64,000 bases of DNA from Amoebophrya sp. A120 (Eukaryota; Sar; Dinophyceae; Syndiniales; Amoebophryaceae). Shown here one piece after another: positions 37,701 to 46,700 of this stretch; the stretch's first letter is position 1, and every line of letters begins with the position of its first letter. The notes below the pieces were generated by a model, which saw only the letters and a list, made by a program, of their open reading frames with translations, was not told the origin of the DNA and searched no databases. The stretch lies in assembly GCA_905178155.1 (NCBI GenBank), contig CAJINV010000006.1:1117876-1181875 (forward strand), written 5' to 3'. Made by a program: the position numbers and the translations under genes.

Positions 37701-40700
37701 ATTCGTCACGCTGAGCTAATTTGTAATGCAATTTTTACTACTAATACGATGCTTTTCTTTGCACAGGATAAAGAAGTTTTGGACGCGATTGGGGGGACCA
37801 CATCAAGTGATGGAACGTCGACAGGAGCAGGGTCATCTTCATCGTCCAGCACCCCGAGAAGTTTGTTGACAAAGGACGAGGGCCAACATCAACTCACGGT
37901 TCGTGGGCAAAATCTTCGTGGAAGTCCCCAACTGGTTGACGTTGCAGAGGCTGTGCGGCACACAGGAGACAACCACGACGACAGGTCTACTCTAGTAGCG
38001 CAGCCACAGCCACGTCAGCTACAAACTAGTCTAGCCGACATCCCGCGGGAGCACCTCGCGTTCACCAAAGTGCCGTATCAAAATGAAAAATCCCCCCGTC
38101 CCATACTCAAACAGGGAATTCGTGATGCTGATTTGTGACCACAAATCATGTTGTCATGCTCAAAGGGAAATAAAGATGCGGACTGTGGTGCTGGCTGGCC
38201 TGGGAAGGCCTTGCATCTTCAGCATAACAGGAGGCAACTGGAAGTGGTAAACAGCATGACAAACTGCCTGCAAACAATTGCGCAAATACGTCTCTTGCCC
38301 TTCTAGCAATACAAACCGATTTGTGTACGCAAATCCAGCATCACAAATTTCCTGTCCGATGGAGGGAGCGAAGATTTTTCCTCACAATATGCCGGTCGTT
38401 GTGGCCCGACGGGTGAAGAACGAGATCCATCTTTTCTTCCCCTACTTAATTCCCGCGACCTCTTCTACAAGGATAAAACTCCGGTTCAACAGCGTCACTC
38501 TTCCCTCCATTGGTGGCGAAACCAGTTTCGACTTTCAAACTTTCTACCGGGGCGAGTTGATGGACGAATCCCTTAGCTGCTGCAGTCCAAACGCTGGAGG
38601 ACCTTCTGCTGCAGACGCTGATCCAAGTACTGGTGCACCGGGAACATCAGGAGCTCCTGTCAACCCCAACACTCCCTTCGAGTCCTTCCGGATTCCGCGC
38701 AAGATCCCGATTTTGTTTGAATTCCTGGACTCTGTGCAACTCACCCCGGCGTTGTTGTCCACTTTCATCAGGAAGGAGAACGGCATGGGCCTCCACCCGG
38801 TGGAATCGTCCTTACCAGTCCGATACGGGGACGACGCGTTTATACAACTGGAATTTTTGGCGAGTTCGGACTTCCAATATCCTGTGCAAAAGTTGTATCG
38901 TACTCGTGTTGCAGTCATGCATTACAAATCCTTTTGTTAAAGGTAAATCTGCATTGCAAATTTTATTTCTCATGCTGAAATTTGTAATGCATTTATACGA
39001 CGAGTACGATACTTTTGCAGTTCATATTCAATATATCAACCCAGCGACGGGAATGTTGGTATCCACCGCATCTTATGCAATGCAAAAGCATCGTACTAGT
39101 ATAAATCGCATGACAAATTCCATCAGCATGAAAAATGGAATTTGTAATGCGGATTTAGGTTAAGAGGGAGATCTGTAATGCATGACTGCGATTACTACGA
39201 GTACGATACTTTTGCACAGGATACATCTTCCAGTTCCACGCAGCAGTTGCCAACGGTGTTGGAGATTGTCAGCCCGGTGAGGGAAGTTGTGAAGAACGCG
39301 GCTACGGGGGAGGTGGAAACAGAACCGTTGTATGATATGAGCCAGATTTTATCCAACAACAACTTCCAACTCCGCGACGCCACGGAATGCTTGGTGGTGA
39401 CGAGTCAGCACCCGATTATCAAGTGAAAATAGATTAGAACAAATATGTCCTCTGGGTCTGGGTCTGGAAGGATGCAGCTTGTCGTGCGAAGTTTTGATGA
39501 CAGAAAAATCTGTGCTGCAGGAGGAACGAACCACAAAGGTTGCTCACTTGTTGCTAGGAGCTAGGCAATAGGCGGATCATTGCTCATGCGGCAGGATAGG
39601 CATGAGGACCAGGAAGGTCTCGCAAAATCTGTGATCTTCCTTCTGCAACACAACTCCAGACCATGTGCATGGTCCGCGAAGACGAGATGCATGACAAGAA
39701 CTCTTGCGTTCTTGATCCAAAGAACCCGGACAACATATTTGAATTTGCAGTGGATAGCGACGTACCCGGTGGAATTGTTCGACGGCAGCTGCTATTTCCC
39801 GTTACTGTATGTGAAACGGGTTTACAGTACTACTGCTAGTGCGTCTTCAAGTGCTGCTGGCGCGACATCTACTTCAACCACAGCCGCACCAAAGCAAGGC
39901 CGTTTAGCGTTTGAGTTAGTGTCTACCGAGGCGGAGATGCAACAAAATTTCTACGACTTGCTGCTCAACAAGGTGCAGCTGCCGAAGCACCAAGGTACAG
40001 CTAGCACATCAGGACAGAATACTAACGCGGCGGAGAAACTTCCTGACAATTACCAAAAGGATTTTAGCAACACAAACGTCGAACAGGTTTTATTAGAGGA
40101 GAGAATCTACAATGCGGCTTTGGACCAGAACGCGCAAAACATGACCAGCATCGTGCACGCCCAGGAAATTTTGTACCAAAAACTCCCGGAACTGAAGAAG
40201 CTTTTCGAACGAAATAGGATCGTGTTTGGCCGGAAGTATTTTCTCGAGTTCAAAGTGAAAGCGCCGGAAGCTGTGGCGACGAGTAGTAGTGGTGGTGGTG
40301 GTGGGGATGGTAGTAGTACTGGCACTGTTGTAGCAGCAGCAGGAACAGCGTCCTCTACTTCCTCGTCGGGCAGTGCAGCAACTTCGTACACCTTTACAAC
40401 CACCTCCGCACCTCCAGCCCCGAAGCCGAACAAAGCCCTGTCCTCCACGACCAACTGGCAGGTGTTTTTCACGAACAAAAACAACATTGAGAAACAGCTG
40501 TACCCGTTTGATAGAGGGGTTTTCGAAGATTTCAAGCTGTACTTTAAAACAAAGTTCCAGACGATAAAATCCGCCAGGACCATGATACAGATGTACGACA
40601 ACGTTGAAGCGACCTCGATCTACAACGAAGACGTCCAAGCCATGGGGCTGGCGCCGGATACGCTGAACGACGTTTATTTGGAGGTCGAGAACTTCGTGCC

Positions 40701-43700
40701 CCCGCCGTTGAGTACTAGTAGTACATCTTCTTCATCTTCAGCGGCAATTTCAAGTACAACATTGAGCAGTGGTAGTAGCAGTACATCAGCCTCTACTTCG
40801 GTTATCAACGTGAACAGCCTAGAACTGTACCCCGCGAGTAAGCACTTCGAGGTTCCCGACGGACTTTTCCTCACCAGTGGTTGCTTCTCGGAGAATCAGT
40901 TAGACGCATCTACTTTAGCAACAGCGATGGTCGCCGGAGCAGCTGGTTCATCTTCAACATCTCTCCTGCAACTACAGGACCAACAGCAAATATGGATGTG
41001 TCAGGTTTGAAATCGTCAAAGTTGAAATAGTTTGTCATGCATGAAACGGATACCAGTTAGCCCTACAGTTTGTAGTCGGTGCATGAGAAATTTTCCCGGT
41101 CCTGGAAGCGAGTCTGTCATGCGGTTTAGGGCAAAAGAGCTGCCTTCTGTCATGCTAGTTAGCAGGCGAACTTTTGAGCCTTACCAGGACTATAATCTGC
41201 CTCCCGTGGGTCCTCTGCAATAGAGTCGCGTTTCCGTTTTGTATCGCATTTTATGCATTACAAATTATTCCAACTTTGACGATTTCAAACCTGACGCTTC
41301 CATAGCAAACGCAACAGGAATACCTGGAATCCATTCTCGCCTGTATCAAATGTAAAAATGTCTGGGTCTGGAAGATTAGAACTTGTCATGCTAAATCTGA
41401 ATGATGCAAAAATCTGTGTTGCGTGGGTGCCAAAAGCTGTCTGCTTTTGACCAAGTTGAGAGGGGGTTTCTCATGCAGGAAAGGCATGATAGAGACCTCA
41501 AAGAATCTGTCATGCTGGGTCTCGCATTCCAGACCTCATGGGTCATGGAAAACCTGCGTCGCAAATCTTGTATTCTTCCAGACCCAGACACTTTTACATT
41601 TGATAGCCTGTACGAAGCAGCAAAAGGCGGACTTGCCGTTCGGGAATAAGATCACCGGGATTTCTTTAACCGATCGGTTGAAGAAGCCGCAGGGGATTAA
41701 CTTACCCTTGAAAATAACGTTAAAAGTGAAGGCGAAGAAGTTGCCGTGGCAAGACGAGCGGCAAGCGGTAATGTCGACTGGCGCCCCTGTGACGGCAAAC
41801 ACCGTTACCGACGCCGCAAACTACTGGTATGGCGTTCTCAACTGTTACATTCTCAGCTGTTACATGAATTTGTCATGCAAAAATACCTTGAGCCGCCAGA
41901 TGGTGAAGCTGCTTCGCATGACAAATCAGGTAAGGGCTAGACAGCACCTAAATCTGTGCGGGATTTGTAATGCAAAAGGCGCGACCCTCCTCCTTTCACT
42001 TGTGCCATTCTTGCATTACAAATACAAACTCATGTAACAGTTGAGAATGTAACGTTTGAGAACGCCATAACTGGTACCTGATCGCAACAACCTTCAACGC
42101 CACGACCGGCCAGGTGATATGGAGTTCTCACACGTTACAGTTTTCTCAACTGTTAGTTACATGATTTGTCATGCAAAATGACCATGAGCCGCCAGACGAT
42201 CAAGTTGGTTCGCATGACAAATTCTCCCTCGGAAGGCTAAATAGCACTAGAATCCGTGCTGGTGCCAAATCTGTAATGCAAGACGCGCAAGGTTCTCCCT
42301 CTCACCTGTGCTATTCTTGCATTACGCATCCATCTAACAGTTGAGGATGTAACGTTTAAGAGCCCCATAGGTGACCATCGTCGGCTGGGACAGGATCGTC
42401 AACGCGGAAGTGGAAGAAAAATTGCCGCAACTTTTCCCGACGCTCGAAGCTAATTCAGACAAACTTTTAGTGAAGCAATTCAACATCAACTTTATCCAGG
42501 CGGCGTATTCCTTAGCGGCCACGCAGGTTTTGGTCAAAATTCAACTGCAACTCCGCTCGCCTTTACCCTTGTTATGGAACTGTCAGGATCGAAATTGACA
42601 AAATTGAAAAATTTGTGATGCATAAAACCGATCGCAGTTTGGAGCCCAATTTCTATGCGGCGCATGACAAATTTCGGCGTCATCGAAATCCAGTTTGTCA
42701 TGCCGTTTAGCGAAAGACGGCATCCTTTGCCATGCTACTTTAGCAGTGCTGCCCCAAACCCCAAACAGGCTGGCGATCGGCCTCATTTGCAATCCCTGCA
42801 AGACAGTCACTTCGTGCCTTGCATTTTATGCATCACAGATTATTTCAACTTTGTCGATTTCGATCCTGAAGCTTCCATACTTGTTCGGGAAAATTTACAT
42901 CCAGGCGCCGGTAGACTACCAGTTTTACTGTACGGGGTTGCGGGTAGTACAGGAGAACGTGGAGCCGAATTATAGTGTGGGGTATGCTGCAGATGAAGCA
43001 GGAGTTAGTCTTGCAACTGGAAGTAGTAGCACGACTTTACTCGACGCCACCGCAGCTAAAACTGCGGGCCAGCAACTGTACTACCAAAACCACGCGGAGT
43101 ACTACCTGAAAAAGCCGTTCTGCCAGCGGAATCCGCAGACAAAGTTTCTCCAGCGGTGCCAGCAGTATCAAATGTAAATATGTCTGCGTCTGGAAGACCG
43201 CAGAAGTTTGTCATGCTGTTTTTCCGTGACGCGACAGGTCTGGCATGCAGGCCCTAGCATTACAGGTCTTGAGAAGGTATCTCAATGCCTAATCCGCATG
43301 ACAAATTCCCTTTTTCGGTGACACAAAGTGGGCCACTTCTGCTGTGCGCGCATGACAGATTTTTGTGTGATTTGAGATGCGCATGACAACTTTGCATCCT
43401 TCCAGACCCGGACAGATTTGCAATGCATAAGCAGCTGAACCAAACGATACTAGCAGCGCAGCACGAAATCGAGGTTTTGCAAAACCGCACGGTGTACCTG
43501 CAAACGCTGTTCGCAACGAAGACGCAGTCTGAAATGAACACGTTGGAACGGGTATGCATTGGAAGTATACCTTTTTTGTGTAGGTCTGGATTTCGATTTG
43601 GTTTGTGATGCGAGATTTGAAGGAGAATTGCGGCTTCTTTTGTCGTGCTTGAGGCCATTTTGTTATGCCACGTACTGATAAGATCGGAACAAGCTTCCAG

Positions 43701-46700
43701 ACTGCACTACAGCAGACCGGCTTCGACTACCATCCAAGGAGCAGCAACACAAAAATCTCAATGACAAATCAGCTGCATGTTTCCGCCATACTCAGACATA
43801 CTTCCCTTCCATACCGGGAAATCTGGCGAACGGAGACCGTGAACGGAACGAAAGCGAAGGTTTGGAACCTCACTATGGGCTTGAACGAAACGAAATTTTT
43901 TTTCCAAAAATGCAAACCCTTTTCGGAAGTCATGTTGGACTTTGTGGAAGAGAAGATTTACACGAAACCTTCCTACGACGAACAGTTGTTGCTGTCTCCG
44001 CAACACAGATTCGATTCCTTGTCCACGCTTTTGACCCGCAACGTCCGCGTAAACAACGGGCAATTGACCGGGTTTGTCGTGCGCGAAGACAAGACCTGGC
44101 CGGTGGCGATCGACAACGCAAAAGGGAATTTGGACATTCTGCTCTACGCACAACTACCCTACACCCAACTGCCCCGGGAGGTGAAGGTGCCCGTACCCGA
44201 GTACGTGGCAGCTTCGGGATTTCTGATGTCCTCTTCGAGCAACACGGGAACTACCAGCGGTGCGACGACGACGATGCAACAAGGAGAAGAGGAATCTACG
44301 ACGTCATTAACGGTCGACTACTCGCAGTCGCGACACAATACCTGGACGATTTACATCCTAGACCGGTTTCAGCGAGTGCTGGATTCGAACGCGCATTACA
44401 AGGTGTCCGCAGCAAATGCCCCGGCGGAGCAGCTAGTAGAGACGGTAGGGGGAGGAGGAGGTGGAGGAGGAGCTGCAGGGGGCTTTAACACTGGTGTTGT
44501 TCTTGACAAAGTCTTGCACCAGGAAGACCTCGTGATAGACAAGGTTGGTTTGTTTTGGCAGAGCCGGTGTCGCTACCCAAATGAGGAGCAGGTGTTCTCC
44601 AGTTTACTCGGGGCACCGGTGTGTGACGAAGACGAAACGGCGGAGGACGAGGCATTTTCAACCGGCGGTGAAAAAGACGGCGATCAAATGAGCGATCTCA
44701 TGCCCCCCGCGGGGGGTAGCGCCAGTACCACGACTGCAGGAGGAAGCACGGGCGCGAGGAACGACACTGCTGGATATCAAATGCAAATATGTCTGGGTCT
44801 GGAACATTCCAAGGTTTGTCATGCACATTTTGCATGACCCGTGATGTCTGCGATGTATGCCCCAGCATCACAAATTTTTTGCGGGTATCTTGATGCCTAT
44901 CCCGCATGACAAATGCCTTCTCCGCGGAGCAAAAACTGGACGCCTCTTGCTGCTCATGCAACACTGACCTAAACGTCACGGGGGAAGTGCGCCGTGCAGT
45001 AGAGGCGTGCACAGGGGAGCTCGATAAGAAGGGGAAGCCCACGGAGATTGCAAAGCTAATCGACTTCACCGGGCAGGCGAACATCTTGCGCGAGATCGAA
45101 ACCCCAGAGCAGCCCGCGCAGGACCTCCAGACTGAGTATTGCAACATTGTGAGAGAGGTCTGCAGCTGGTCGGACTTCGACATCACGCCGGACCTTCCGA
45201 ACCTGCCCGAGCTGTACGCGGACTCCACGTTGCCCCGCCCCCGCAGCTGGCGGATCCGCGAGATCAGGTGTGCGTGCATCCCCTGTCTCCGAACAAACTC
45301 GCTTAGGCCGAAGAAGCTTGGCTCACTCCGCCTCGCGTTCATCCACATGCGAGTCAACCAGCAGCAGGCCACAGAGGAAAAGTTTGCGGCGGCGTTTGCA
45401 CCCCCGCCCCCGCCACCGCAGCCACAAAGACCGCTGCCAAAGCGCAAGCACAATGACACCCCGCCGCGGGTCAAGCAGGCGCTCGAGCTGCGGGGGGCAA
45501 GCAAGTCCCTCCCGGCGGGGGTCACTTACAACAAGAAAACGCAGAAGCTGTTAGTGACGGTCCGAGTGAAGATGGACGACGACGGGGAGACCTACCCACT
45601 GAGCAAAGTGGTCGACCCGGAATTGTCCGCAACGGCCGAGGAGGCGCTGGAGGCCGCACAGCAAGCCCGCAAGGACGTGCTTGCGAACTATCGCGAGCGG
45701 GTCGACGCCATCCGGGCGCAACGCGCGCAGCGAGCTGAGGCCCCCGCCCCGCCGCTCGGGGGTCTCGCACAATGAAGTCGAAGAAAGGAAAGAATTTGTT
45801 CTGAAATTGAAATCAAGAGGTTCTTCACGGTGAAGTTCCTCAAATAGACTCCTCATTTTGAGTAGAAGTCTCGCGTACTAAACGCGAACACTGTAAACTG
45901 TAAACTGTAAATACAGATTTTTTTAGATTCCAAAAATAGCATCACAAATTGCATTCTTCCAGACCCAGACATTTTTGCAATCCATACTGGAGCAGGAGCA
46001 TTAGCTACGACTTCTGCAACGACATCCTCATCATCGGCAAGAAACCTTGAGGCTGCTCTTCAGAACGTACATGGTAAAAAAAGAAGAACGACCGACAACG
46101 AAGCGGGAGCGGCTACAAGAAGTAGAGAAGATGAAGAAAGTACTACAGGAGGTCCAGGTGGTACGCCCACGCAAAAAGAAGTACAACTCGTACCACATCA
46201 ACGGTCCCTCCAATCGTCCATTGGCAGCAGCAGCAGCAGCTCTCCTGCAGCTGTCATCTCCGATAGTACAACTGGATCATCCACCTCTGCAACCGTGGAT
46301 CGGAAATGCGTGCTGCCAAAAGATTACTACTACTTCCGGAAACAAACCTCTACTTCCGCAGGATCAGTCCCGATCCCCACCGGCTGGACGAGGCAGCAGG
46401 CGGAATATCCAGCGCAAAAGCTCTTGTTTCGTAGTGGTTGTAGAAGTACTCATTGCAGTTGTGACCACGCATCACAGATTTCTGCGTTGATGGCGTTCAT
46501 GATCCCCCGAACTGAATTAGTTGCTTGATCTTGATGTCGAATTCCATGATAGATTTTCTCGTTGAAAAACAAATGTCAATGTGTGTTGCGAAAAGCTCCA
46601 CCAGTAGCTCCTGTACACCGAAGATTCTTTTGCAAAGTGCATACATAGGCCACCACCGCAAAAAGCCGGCCCCACGTGCAGCGGTCGCTGTTTCACATCG

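Noticed and set aside
40093-40638. Antisense ORF of 181 residues (and similar at 18559-19101 and 1330-2004)
   Set aside because: These are reverse shadows of Ser/Thr/Gly-rich codons or GC-rich repeats, with low-complexity composition and no family motif.
44906-45775. Stand-alone gene of 289 residues starting at 44906
   Set aside because: Its first 20 codons are family A introner sequence and the start is not inside the insert; described instead as an insert with an open frame.
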